This document shows positions 7,952-15,920 of a stretch of 32,476 bases of DNA, in pieces (position 1 is the first letter of the stretch; each line of letters starts with the position of its first letter). Below the pieces are notes generated by a model, which worked only from the letters and a program-made list of their open reading frames with translations, was not told the DNA's origin and did no database searches. The stretch is from Acetobacterium sp. Lineage in GTDB: Bacteria; Bacillota; Clostridia; Eubacteriales; Eubacteriaceae. The stretch covers positions 1-32,476 of the forward strand of contig NZ_JAUSPS010000041.1 in the NCBI RefSeq assembly GCF_030652775.1. The letters are read 5' to 3'. The position numbers and the translations under genes are program-made.

Positions 7952-10887
7952 CCTTCACCTCTTTGGGATTCCGTGATGACCTCATCGAGCGTCCGCAACA
8001 GGCTTTCCCGATCTAATTTATACTCATATCGGTCGAAGCCCCGGGCTAAGCCGTTCTCCCGATTGAGCGCTCCCGTCAAGGCGCTGATCGCCACAATCGG
8101 GATAGCATCATAGGCCGGTTTTTGCCTGATTTTTTTGAGCAGCTCATAGCCATTAAGCAGCGGCATCTGAATATCAGTCAAGACCGCATCGATCGTTTCT
8201 GTTTCCAGGATCGCCAGCGCTTCCAGACCATTGGCGGCGAGCGCCACCTGATAACCGCCGCTTTCTAAATAACTTTGCTCGACCTTTTGAAAAAACGGTG
8301 AATCTTCGACCAATAAAATTTTTCGGCCGGTTGCCTGCGGTGACGGCACAAAGGTAAATGCTTCCGGTTCAATGCGTTCTAACAACGCATAAAGATTAAT
8401 GATTAAGATCATTTTTTCGTGAAAAACAGCTGCGCCAAAGATCCCGTTCATTTTGAACTGTTGCGCATCCAAAACGGGCTCAAAGTTAACATTTTCAATA
8501 ATTTCGTTCGCTAAAATACCAATCGGCCGGGGCACCAGCTTGGGCGTGATGACATAATAGTATTCGTCGTCGTCATCGCGGCGATTAATGGCCAGATAAT
8601 CTTCCGGCTTAATCACTCTTAATGGCTGGTTGCCCCGGGTGATGTAATTGCGGTCGCCGACTTGCTCAATTTCAGTTTTCTTGATTTTATCGATGCGCTT
8701 AATCAGGGCGATATTTAAAGCCAATGTTTCATTTCCGGAACCTCTAAACAAGACAAAATCTTCGCTGTCATTGCTCGCCACCGATTTTTCTCCATGGTGA
8801 TCGATCAGCATTTGCTTTTCACTTTTGGTGTCACTGACGAGCGCCATTTTTCTGGCAATTCCGGCGATGTCAAGAATTGGTGCGACTTTGCCATCGCCCA
8901 AAATCGTTAAGCCGGAATAAATCCCAGCTGCCTTGAGGATCACCGGCAACGGCTTGATCAGCGTTTCTTCGATTCCCAGTAACGCTTCGACCAGTAAGCC
9001 AAAGCGAGCATGCCCGAGTTTAAGCACGACCATCTTATGATCTTGCTCTACCCGGCCTAACTGCTCGGGATTCCATAAGTCATACAGGTAGACAACCGGG
9101 AGCAGTTCATCCCGTAGGCGATAGAAATATTTTCCATTGATCGCCTCGATTTTTTCATTCAAGGATTCTTTTTTTATCTTAATAGTCTCTTGCACATCGG
9201 CTTGCGGAATCACCATTTTTATCTGCTGCGAAGATACCACCAATGATTGGATAATCGAAACCGTTAATGGCATCGTCAATTTGATGGTGGTGCCACGACC
9301 GGACTTCGTCGTCATTTCGATACTACCGCCCATTTTCTCAAGATTAGTCCGCACCACATCCATCCCGACCCCGCGACCGGATACCTCACTTAAGCAATCG
9401 GCCGTCGAAAAGCCGGGATTGAATAACACCTTCATCAGCTCTTTTTCGGACATCAGGTTGAGTTCGTTTTCGGTAAAAAGCTTTTTTTTGCGGGCTATTT
9501 GGGAAATTTTGGTAAAATCAACCCCGCTGCCGTCATCACTCACTTCAATATTGACCACACTGCCCTCATAACTGGCCTTAAGGGTAATCGTGGCCATTTC
9601 ATTTTTGCCTTTTTGCTTGCGGATCGCCGCACTTTCGATGCCATGATCCGCCGCATTTCTGAGGAGATGTACCAGCGGATCACTTAACCCTTCCAGAATC
9701 GACTTATCGAGTTCGACCTCACCGCCTTCAATGTGCAGCTCAAGTTTCTTGTCCAACTTCTTTGACAGGTCTCTGATTAGCCGCGGATAGCGATTAAAGA
9801 GGGTTCCCACCGGTTGCATCCGTGTCAGCATAATTTTCTCCTGAATCCTGCTCGTTAAGCGATCGACATTTTGCAACACTTGCGGGAGCCCTGAAATCTG
9901 TTTCTTTTCGGGTTCCAGCAGGGTCAACAGCCGGTTTCGCCCTAATACCAGTTCGCTGGCCAAATCCATCAAATCATCAAGCAGCCGGATATTGATCCGG
10001 AGGCTCTCCGTGCCTTCATTGAAATCCGTCAGGGGTACCTCAATTAACTTTTCATCGCATACGTCGTTATCACTGATTGGCACCAGTACTGGCGCAGCCG
10101 CTGTTTGTTCGTCTTTTTCAGCCAAAACATGGAGGCTGTTTGGCGGGAGACCGAGCACCTGGATTAAAAGGCTTTCTTCTAAAATACTTGAAGCTAGTAT
10201 CCGAACACTGCTATTGTCGCATTTGCCCGCTTTTAGCTCATCCCAGCTAAGCGGATCGCCTTCCGGGCTGACCATCTCGATCACATTGGCGACCATCGTG
10301 AAATTATCGACGATTGCTCCGTTCCCCCCGCTGGTCCGCAGATATTGCTCATTTAGCACCATTTCAATGCCATAAATATGATGCCCAAATTTTCGAAATG
10401 ATACTATTTTTGCTTGCGTATCCTGATCAAAATCAAAAACAGCGAAAAACTGACTGGTCTTTTGAGGTAATTGTTCAGCCATCGCATCAGCTTTTTTGGC
10501 ATCCTGATTCGAAAAATCCGTCTCCGTAACCTGCAATTTAGCGAGGATATCATCGATGGGATACGCTTCACTCTGCTTGACATCGTTAACTAAAACCTTT
10601 AAGTAATCTTTCGCTTCCAGCAGTAAGTCAATCTCAGCGTCACTGAAAGCGATCTTTTTTCGATTAACGAAGTCCAGAATTGTTTCCATTGAATGTGCGA
10701 TCGCAACGATTTTAACTAAACCAAAAAAGCCGGCGGTGCCCTTAATACTATGGACTGCACGAAATGCATCATTGATCTGTTCGGCACTGATATCGGCCAG
10801 ATCGCTCAATAATATTCGTTCAAAATTTTCGAGATGTTCGCGGGCTTCTTCGACAAATTCCTGAATAAAGTCTTCGTTTTTAAGCAA
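7945..10887 (-). CDS. cheA: Hybrid histidine kinase CheA with C-terminal receiver
   Basis: The 980-residue kinase heads the operon. The order is an HPt domain (about 1-105; phospho-histidine H46 in HSIKG), a linker or P2-like region (about 145-270), a dimerisation helix pair (about 293-360), an ATPase domain with N box HLLRNAADHG at 407-416, G1 DDGSGVDF at 451-458 and G2 GRGVGMD at 504-510, a CheW-like domain (about 540-680), a second CheW-like region (about 708-840) and a receiver (about 855-975; E861/D862, D905, K957). Classical CheA lacks both the second CheW-like part and the receiver. The fused receiver recalls WspE and other alternative-function systems and may act as phosphate sink or relay. 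The start is a TTG at 10885-10887 behind a strong AGGGAGG about seven bases upstream. Confidence 0.95.
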   Translation of the reverse strand: MLKNEDFIQEFVEEAREHLENFERILLSDLADISAEQINDAFRAVHSIKGTAGFFGLVKIVAIAHSMETILDFVNRKKIAFSDAEIDLLLEAKDYLKVLVNDVKQSEAYPIDDILAKLQVTETDFSNQDAKKADAMAEQLPQKTSQFFAVFDFDQDTQAKIVSFRKFGHHIYGIEMVLNEQYLRTSGGNGAIVDNFTMVANVIEMVSPEGDPLSWDELKAGKCDNSSVRILASSILEESLLIQVLGLPPNSLHVLAEKDEQTAAAPVLVPISDNDVCDEKLIEVPLTDFNEGTESLRINIRLLDDLMDLASELVLGRNRLLTLLEPEKKQISGLPQVLQNVDRLTSRIQEKIMLTRMQPVGTLFNRYPRLIRDLSKKLDKKLELHIEGGEVELDKSILEGLSDPLVHLLRNAADHGIESAAIRKQKGKNEMATITLKASYEGSVVNIEVSDDGSGVDFTKISQIARKKKLFTENELNLMSEKELMKVLFNPGFSTADCLSEVSGRGVGMDVVRTNLEKMGGSIEMTTKSGRGTTIKLTMPLTVSIIQSLVVSSQQIKMVIPQADVQETIKIKKESLNEKIEAINGKYFYRLRDELLPVVYLYDLWNPEQLGRVEQDHKMVVLKLGHARFGLLVEALLGIEETLIKPLPVILKAAGIYSGLTILGDGKVAPILDIAGIARKMALVSDTKSEKQMLIDHHGEKSVASNDSEDFVLFRGSGNETLALNIALIKRIDKIKKTEIEQVGDRNYITRGNQPLRVIKPEDYLAINRRDDDDEYYYVITPKLVPRPIGILANEIIENVNFEPVLDAQQFKMNGIFGAAVFHEKMILIINLYALLERIEPEAFTFVPSPQATGRKILLVEDSPFFQKVEQSYLESGGYQVALAANGLEALAILETETIDAVLTDIQMPLLNGYELLKKIRQKPAYDAIPIVAISALTGALNRENGLARGFDRYEYKLDRESLLRTLDEVITESQRGEGC

Positions 10888-10928
10888 ATTAATCCCTCCC
10901 TTCTAAATTAACGGTCCATGATACGGGT

Positions 10929-10934
10929 ATTATA
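10929..10934 (-). promoter_or_regulatory. Candidate -10 element for the chemosensory operon
   Basis: On the minus strand a perfect TATAAT lies about 40 bases before the cheA start, inside the palindrome GTATTATAATAC. No good -35 hexamer sits 16-18 bases upstream, and no sigma-D (flagellar-type) promoter signature is evident. It is a weak candidate only. Confidence 0.3.
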
Positions 10935-11100
10935 ATACAGCAATCTAAAAACGACATTGCCGGCCTATCCGCATAATACCGAAGCCATGAAAAGCAAAGC
11001 AGTTGAAATATTCGAAAATCAGTTTGCTCACCATGTAAATTCCAGTGGGCAAAAATGGTCGACAAATAATAATTCCCAACTTAATAATGGATAAATAATC

Positions 11101-11502
11101 GCTTATTGAAGGGATAGTAGTACAACCGTCTCCACGTGCCCGGTATGCGGAAACATGTCCACACACTTCACCTTATTAACTGTATATCCCGCCGCCACAA
11201 AAAACGGCAGATCCCGGGCTAGCGATGTCGCTTTACAAGATACATAGACAAACACCTTAGGTTTAAAATCCAGAATTTTAAAGATCGCCTTGGGGTGGAT
11301 GCCGTCCCGGGGCGGATCTAAAATAATCACATCAGCCTGGTCATGGAGGTTGACCACCTCCACCATCACGTCACCAGCAATAAACTGGCAATTATCCAAG
11401 CCATTCTTGGTAGCATTGGCTTTAGCGGCTTCCACCGCTTCGGCCACCAGTTCAATCCCCACCACTTTTTTAGAAACTGGTGCTAAAACCTGAGCAATGG
11501 TA
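11101..11502. repeat. Direct repeat, right copy (3' end of intact rlmD)
   Basis: This is the partner of 577-978 and forms the last 400 bases of the intact rlmD gene plus two bases beyond its stop codon. It diverges from the left copy immediately after position 11502, where the intact gene continues with the SAM-binding CGTGT region. Together the copies bracket about 10.1 kb containing only the chemosensory genes. Confidence 0.95.
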
Positions 11503-12455
11503 CCGGTACCGCAGTATAAATCATAGATCACTTCATTTTGTTCCTGACCGACAAAATCCCGGACGACGGAATAAAGTTTTTCTGCCCCTAAGGTGTTGGT
11601 CTGGAAAAAGGAAAAGCTGCTAATTTCAAAGGTCAGTCCCAAAATCTTATCTTCAATTTTATCTTCGCCATATAGAATTTTTGCGGTTTCGGCTTTGACC
11701 ACATCGGCGATGCCATCGTTTTGGGTATGGAGAATTCCTCGGATCTGGCCTTCCAGCTCGAGATCCAGCAGGCATTTAACAAAGGCTGCTTCGTCCAGAG
11801 TACCCTGGGACGTAGTCGCCAGATTGATCAGCAGATCGCCGGTGTGTTTGCCCTTGCGCACGACCAGATGTCTTAAAAAACCCTGATGACTGCGTTTATG
11901 AAAATAGCCATCTCCGGTTTGGGCAAAATAAGCCAGTACCGCTTTTTGAATCTGATTAAAATCCGCATCGTTAATTTGGCAGTTATCGGTTTTGACAATA
12001 TTATAAAAGCTGCCCTGTTCATGGAGACCCAACATCAGCGGACCATCTTTTTCGTTATCGCCAAAGGAATACTCCATCTTATTCCGGTAACCAAAAACCT
12101 CGGGGCTGGGGACAATCCCCTCATAGGCAAAACCGGCTATTCCGGCCTGCTCCAGCAGCTTTAAGACGTAGCTTTCCTTGAGTTTGAGTTGTTCTTCATA
12201 TGGCAGGTTCTGATAGGTACAGCCCCCACATTTAGAAAAGACGTCGCAAGCGGCGTCAATTTCATTAGGGGCTTTTTCCAGCACTTCCAGAATGCGGCCT
12301 TCAAATTTCTTTCGCCTTTTGGCTATGTTCACCAATACCTTTTGTCCGGGGAGACCGTTTTTCATGACCACTTTTTTTTCGCCATGCATTCCCCAGGATT
12401 TTCCGGGGAAATTAAACCCCTCTATTTTTAATTCGATTACTTCATTCTTTTTCAT
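11103..12455 (-). CDS. rlmD: 23S rRNA (uracil-5-)-methyltransferase, RlmD/RumA family
   Basis: This 450-residue SAM-dependent enzyme methylates C5 of a uridine in 23S rRNA. The N-terminal TRAM domain (about 1-60) is followed by iron-sulfur cysteines C70, C76 and C79 in the C-x5-C-x2-C pattern, with a fourth cysteine in the TDNCQI segment. The C-terminal methyltransferase fold shows the LYCGTGTIAQ SAM loop, DPPRDGIHPKA and the catalytic region VYVSCKATSLARDL. In Gram-positives a single enzyme (RlmCD) can serve two positions, so the exact target is uncertain. The start has AAGGAG seven bases upstream. The last 402 bp are duplicated at 577-978, and the 3' end of this gene family is a known integration site for mobile elements. 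Confidence 0.93.
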   Translation of the reverse strand: MKKNEVIELKIEGFNFPGKSWGMHGEKKVVMKNGLPGQKVLVNIAKRRKKFEGRILEVLEKAPNEIDAACDVFSKCGGCTYQNLPYEEQLKLKESYVLKLLEQAGIAGFAYEGIVPSPEVFGYRNKMEYSFGDNEKDGPLMLGLHEQGSFYNIVKTDNCQINDADFNQIQKAVLAYFAQTGDGYFHKRSHQGFLRHLVVRKGKHTGDLLINLATTSQGTLDEAAFVKCLLDLELEGQIRGILHTQNDGIADVVKAETAKILYGEDKIEDKILGLTFEISSFSFFQTNTLGAEKLYSVVRDFVGQEQNEVIYDLYCGTGTIAQVLAPVSKKVVGIELVAEAVEAAKANATKNGLDNCQFIAGDVMVEVVNLHDQADVIILDPPRDGIHPKAIFKILDFKPKVFVYVSCKATSLARDLPFFVAAGYTVNKVKCVDMFPHTGHVETVVLLSLQ

Positions 12456-12511
12456 TTAAAACTCCTTCATATTTATGATCCTTAACTGCGTGGATTATTC
12501 TTGATTTTATA

Positions 12512-13111
12512 TCAGGCTTTAGTCAATTCCTGAAAATAGCGTGAAACGGCAAACATCCGGGCACCATTAATGATATCTTTAATGCTGCTGGTGATTTCCT
12601 CTGGTGATTGGGTCATCCCGCTTTGAGCCCAGTCGATAATCATCCCCACCACCCCATAGGATAAAAACTCGGCGGTAAAAGTTTTCTTCTGTTGCGTCGT
12701 AACCGGAGTAACTTCTGGATTCATTTTTCGATCATTGCCCAGACGTTCAATCATCTCCATGAAGATTTCTTTTGTTACAGTAAATAAATAATTCTGAAAT
12801 TCTGTTCCATCGATATCTTTTAACGTGGTTTGATAGAAATGCTGCTCTTCTTTCATGGTGCTTAAAAGGTCCAACACCTTCGTATCCCAGTTATCAATCG
12901 TGAGATCTTTTCTGATCACCATGATCGCTTCCTGATAAAAGATCCAATTGATCAGATCATATTTATCCTGAAAATGGTAATAAAAGGTCTGCCGATTCAG
13001 ACCACACTCGGCGGTAATTTCGGCAATAGTGATTTTTTCAAAGTTTTTGTTTTTAAGAATATGTTTAAAGCTCTTGGCTATTGCTTTTTTCGTAATTGAC
13101 GCATCTGACAT
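12512..13111 (-). CDS. TetR/AcrR-family transcriptional regulator (DhaS-like)
   Basis: The product has about 199 residues. The N-terminal TetR helix-turn-helix is clear: ITIAEITAECGLNRQTFYYHF, followed by KYDLINWIFYQE, which is close to the DhaS/TetR_C_8 type. An in-frame ATG at 13198 would add 29 residues, but the ATG at 13109-13111 has AGGAG seven bases upstream and follows a consensus promoter, so the shorter form is chosen. It lies just downstream of the YhgE/Pip gene on the same strand. TetR regulators next to YhgE/Pip proteins commonly control them; that pairing is inference here. The ligand is unknown. Confidence 0.88.
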   Translation of the reverse strand: MSDASITKKAIAKSFKHILKNKNFEKITIAEITAECGLNRQTFYYHFQDKYDLINWIFYQEAIMVIRKDLTIDNWDTKVLDLLSTMKEEQHFYQTTLKDIDGTEFQNYLFTVTKEIFMEMIERLGNDRKMNPEVTPVTTQQKKTFTAEFLSYGVVGMIIDWAQSGMTQSPEEITSSIKDIINGARMFAVSRYFQELTKA

Positions 13112-13142
13112 GCATACACTCCTCATGCTGTTTTTGAAAATA

Positions 13143-13170
13143 ATTATATCATTTCGGAGAGGTATGTCAA
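13143..13170 (-). promoter_or_regulatory. Consensus sigma-A promoter for the TetR regulator gene
   Basis: On the minus strand TTGACA (13165-13170) and TATAAT (13143-13148) are both perfect and separated by 16 bp. The promoter lies between the terminator of the YhgE/Pip gene and the AGGAG of the regulator, so the regulator has its own transcription start. Confidence 0.88.
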
Positions 13171-13194
13171 TTAAACCTAAAAAAGTCATGCATG

Positions 13195-13233
13195 CCAAAA
13201 AGAACCTTACCAGCTTGGCAAGGTTCTCTTTGG
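13195..13233 (-). terminator. Rho-independent terminator after the YhgE/Pip gene
   Basis: A long interrupted stem pairs CCAAA and AGAACCTT (13195-13208) with AAGGTTCT and TTTGG (13220-13233). On the minus strand the stem runs into TTTTT. It lies 19 bases past the stop codon of the upstream gene. Confidence 0.8.
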
Positions 13234-13251
13234 TGCTTTATTATAAATGAT

Positions 13252-15363
13252 TTAAAATGAATGATCTGAGTTTAGTTCTGCTTTAACGGTCACATCTTCT
13301 TTTTCGGCTTTCTTTTTCTTAATCGTTGTTAATAAAATGGTCGCCACAAAGAAAACTACCAGATAAATAACCAGAATCATAAAGCTATACCAATAATCGC
13401 CTGAGATGGCACCAGTTATCGTATCTTTGAACAACACCACTGAATACGTCATTGGCATAAACGGATAAAGAATCTGGAAGAATTTCGGCACGGTTTCGAT
13501 TGGGAAGGTTCCCCCGCATGAGGTAAGCTGCAAAATCAGCAATGTGAGTGCCACAAATTTCCCGGCATCGCCCATATGGATAATGCAAAATTGGACAATC
13601 GCCAGGAACGTCATCGATACCAGACACACCGAGATGAAATAAAGTCCCGTGTGGCCGATCTCCAGCCCTAATGCATATTTGATGATACCTCCCAATAAAA
13701 TCGCTTGGGCAAGGCCAAGCAGCAGATAGATAAAACTTCTGGCCGTCTTGTTGCTGCTTTCTCGTGATAAAATCTTGAATTTTTGATCGGCATCAAAATA
13801 GATCCCAAAGAAAATGATTAAAGCACCAACCCAAAGGGACAAGGACATAAAGTATGGCGAGAAGTAGGTTCCGTAATTAGCAATCGGGTCGATGATCTCA
13901 TCATCTACGGTAACCGGCTCGCTGACATAAGTACCTAAACCAGTTAGTTTTGCGGAGTCTGCATTGGCATCCTTAACTGCTGTCGTGACGCCATCCTGAG
14001 CTGTTGTGATCCCACCGTTAAGTTGCTTTTGCCCATCAACCAGGGTTGTTGCCCCATCTGCCAGGGTTGTCGCCCCATCTGCCAGGGTATAAACACCATT
14101 GGTTAATGTTGATGCGCCGTCTGATAAGGCCGAAGCCCCGGATTTTAACGATGATGCACCATTAGATACCGCTGACGCTCCTGAAGAGATACTCTCAGCG
14201 GCGTTATTTAATTGTCCGGATGCAGCACTGACAGTTGCAATACCACTATCAAGATTACTGGTTCCGGCGGCCAGGGTATCAGTACCGGCGGCGATAGCAT
14301 CGGATGCACTGCTAAGTTGACTGCCGGCAGCTTCCAGTTGGGCAATACTATCGGCATTGTCGCTGGAGGCCATGTTCTGGATAAATGCTGCAAACTCCGG
14401 ATCTGCCATTAATTCCGGATGTTCTCCGACAAAGCCCGAAATAAAGGCCGAGGTCTGATTGACATTACCAATCAGCGTGTCAACACCAGCAGTATACGCC
14501 TGAATCCCTTGATTCAACTGATCAGTTCCGGCGGCCAAGGTGCTTGCTCCATCACTCACCTGGGCCGAACCGCTTTTCAAACTATTGATGCCGTCATTGA
14601 AATCAGAGAATTTTGATGCAAATTCTGATGTTCCAGCAGCTAATGTCTGGGTTCCGGATGCCAGCGTCTGGCTGCCAGCAGCTAATGCCTGGGTTCCCGA
14701 TTCAAGCGAACTGGAACCGGATGCCAGCTCCTGAGTTCCCGCCTGTAAGGAATACGTTCCGTTTGCTAAGGTTTGTGATCCATTCACCAGTTGTGATGAT
14801 CCGCTGGCGAGCTGGGTCAACCCATCATTAAGCGTTCCCAACTGTCCGGGAACCTTGGCCACCTGATCGGTTAGGTTATCCACAATTTCTCCAGAAATAT
14901 TTTCTCGTAAGCTGGTTTCCATTTGCATCTCAGCTTTTCCTAAAATTTGACTGGCGAGATAATTTCTCTTTTCGTTGGGAGAAAAGATAATGCTGGCCGT
15001 TTGTTTATTAACCGTCGCTGCTGAGGCAATGTTATTTGAAAAGTTTTTTGGTACCACAATCATTGCATAATAATCATCAGTTTCTGTCCCGGCACGCCCA
15101 GTTGCCTCATCCGTGATAACATATTTAAAGGTTCCATCCTTGATCAATTCATCGAGGAATTCATTACCCAGATTTCGCTGCTGATTATTGATCGTCGCTC
15201 CGGTGTCGTTATTGACGAGTGCTATAGGTAGGTTATCCAATTTTGAATAGGGATCCCAGAATGCGCTGAGATAGAAAAAACTATACATAAGGGGAATAAT
15301 AATGACTCCAATAATGACAATAAATCGTATCGTATTAATTTTGCTAAATATTTTTTTATTCAT
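13252..15363 (-). CDS. YhgE/Pip-family membrane protein with heptad repeats
   Basis: This 703-residue protein has the YhgE/Pip layout: a first membrane helix at about residues 12-33, an N-terminal extracytoplasmic domain containing LPIALVNNDTG (45-55), a long low-complexity stalk, then about five to six membrane helices from about 505 to 680 of ABC-2 type. The stalk has two blocks (about 182-292 and 346-455) of seven-residue repeats of type L-x-x-G-(S/T)-x-x, predicted to form an elongated coil or helix. Part of this repeat is near-identical at DNA level in 21-bp units around 14040-14095. Family members include the phage infection protein of lactococci and appear in type VII secretion contexts. 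The biochemical function is not established. A TetR gene follows. Confidence 0.87.
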   Translation of the reverse strand: MNKKIFSKINTIRFIVIIGVIIIPLMYSFFYLSAFWDPYSKLDNLPIALVNNDTGATINNQQRNLGNEFLDELIKDGTFKYVITDEATGRAGTETDDYYAMIVVPKNFSNNIASAATVNKQTASIIFSPNEKRNYLASQILGKAEMQMETSLRENISGEIVDNLTDQVAKVPGQLGTLNDGLTQLASGSSQLVNGSQTLANGTYSLQAGTQELASGSSSLESGTQALAAGSQTLASGTQTLAAGTSEFASKFSDFNDGINSLKSGSAQVSDGASTLAAGTDQLNQGIQAYTAGVDTLIGNVNQTSAFISGFVGEHPELMADPEFAAFIQNMASSDNADSIAQLEAAGSQLSSASDAIAAGTDTLAAGTSNLDSGIATVSAASGQLNNAAESISSGASAVSNGASSLKSGASALSDGASTLTNGVYTLADGATTLADGATTLVDGQKQLNGGITTAQDGVTTAVKDANADSAKLTGLGTYVSEPVTVDDEIIDPIANYGTYFSPYFMSLSLWVGALIIFFGIYFDADQKFKILSRESSNKTARSFIYLLLGLAQAILLGGIIKYALGLEIGHTGLYFISVCLVSMTFLAIVQFCIIHMGDAGKFVALTLLILQLTSCGGTFPIETVPKFFQILYPFMPMTYSVVLFKDTITGAISGDYWYSFMILVIYLVVFFVATILLTTIKKKKAEKEDVTVKAELNSDHSF

Positions 15364-15417
15364 TTTTCGCTCCTTTCGCTTGCTTAAAGGAGTATAACAC
15401 TCTAAAATAACCTTGTA

Positions 15418-15423
15418 ATTATA
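15418..15423 (-). promoter_or_regulatory. Candidate -10 element for the YhgE/Pip gene
   Basis: A minus-strand TATAAT lies 55 bases before the start codon. Its -35 region (about 15441-15446) is poor in consensus but falls inside the palindromes at 15437-15470, as expected of a repressor-controlled promoter. A second possible -10 (TATACT, 15391-15396) lies closer to the gene. Confidence 0.4.
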
Positions 15424-15436
15424 CGATTATTCGCAG

Positions 15437-15470
15437 TTGTCCGGAATTCAGACAAATCGGATCATTTGTC
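15437..15470. promoter_or_regulatory. Two overlapping palindromes, candidate TetR operator
   Basis: TTGTC (15437-15441) and GACAA (15451-15455) form a 19-bp inverted repeat. The same GACAAAT (15451-15457) pairs perfectly with ATTTGTC (15464-15470) across a six-base spacer. The shared half-site and the position over the promoter of the YhgE/Pip gene fit an operator for the neighbouring TetR protein. I see no similar site at the regulator's own promoter. Confidence 0.5.
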
Positions 15471-15516
15471 CAAAAATGAAAACGGTCTCCTTATTTTTTT
15501 TAAGGTTTCAGACAAT

Positions 15517-15553
15517 AAAAAAAGGCTACTTCCAAAATGAAGTACCCTTTTTT
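15517..15553 (-). terminator. Terminator of the flavoprotein-thioredoxin operon
   Basis: A stem GGCTACTTC/GAAGTACCC (one mismatch, loop of six) is flanked by A-runs and T-runs on both sides, so it should work for minus-strand transcripts leaving the thioredoxin gene. Confidence 0.85.
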
Positions 15554-15570
15554 GCTTTTTTTAGTTTTAA

Positions 15571-15891
15571 TTAACCGGCATAATAATTCAACTTATCCAG
15601 CAAAACGCTTTTTGACTGCAGTCCCACGATAGTTTCCACCACTTCGCCATTTTTGAAAATTTTCATCGTTGGCACGCTCATCACCCGGTATTGCTGGGCA
15701 AGGCTCTGAGTCTGATCGATATCGACCTTATAAACACTGGCTTTGTCTTTTAATTGCTCGGCTACTTCTTCTAAAACGGGAGCCAATGCTTTACATGGTC
15801 CGCACCAGGTGGCGAAAAAATCTACCAGCACAACACCTTTTCCATTTATTACCAGATTATCAAATTCTGTTTGATCTAATATCTTTGCCAT
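15571..15891 (-). CDS. trxA: Thioredoxin
   Basis: This 106-residue disulfide reductase has the redox motif W29-C30-G31-P32-C33 and the cis-proline P74 in MSVPT. It has full thioredoxin length and no signal peptide, so it is cytoplasmic. It has an AAAGGAG Shine-Dalgarno and sits 29 bases after the iron-sulfur flavoprotein gene, sharing its terminator, so the two are probably co-transcribed. No thioredoxin reductase is nearby; the electron donor is unknown. A second thioredoxin is encoded at 22357-22683. Confidence 0.95.
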   Translation of the reverse strand: MAKILDQTEFDNLVINGKGVVLVDFFATWCGPCKALAPVLEEVAEQLKDKASVYKVDIDQTQSLAQQYRVMSVPTMKIFKNGEVVETIVGLQSKSVLLDKLNYYAG

Positions 15892-15920
15892 TTTTATCTC
15901 CTTTATTATTTAATTATTTT

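Noticed and set aside
9137..10375. Long plus-strand frames opposite cheA (144 and 127 codons)
   Set aside because: They mirror the codon pattern of the antisense cheA frame and show no ribosome-binding sites or protein motifs.
10945..11166. 73-codon minus-strand frame across the rlmD stop
   Set aside because: It overlaps the end of rlmD in another frame, has no ribosome-binding site and no recognisable protein pattern.
13996..14800. Regular repeats considered as a CRISPR array or satellite
   Set aside because: The repeats are 21 bp, imperfect, without spacers, and encode an in-frame heptad pattern of the YhgE/Pip protein.
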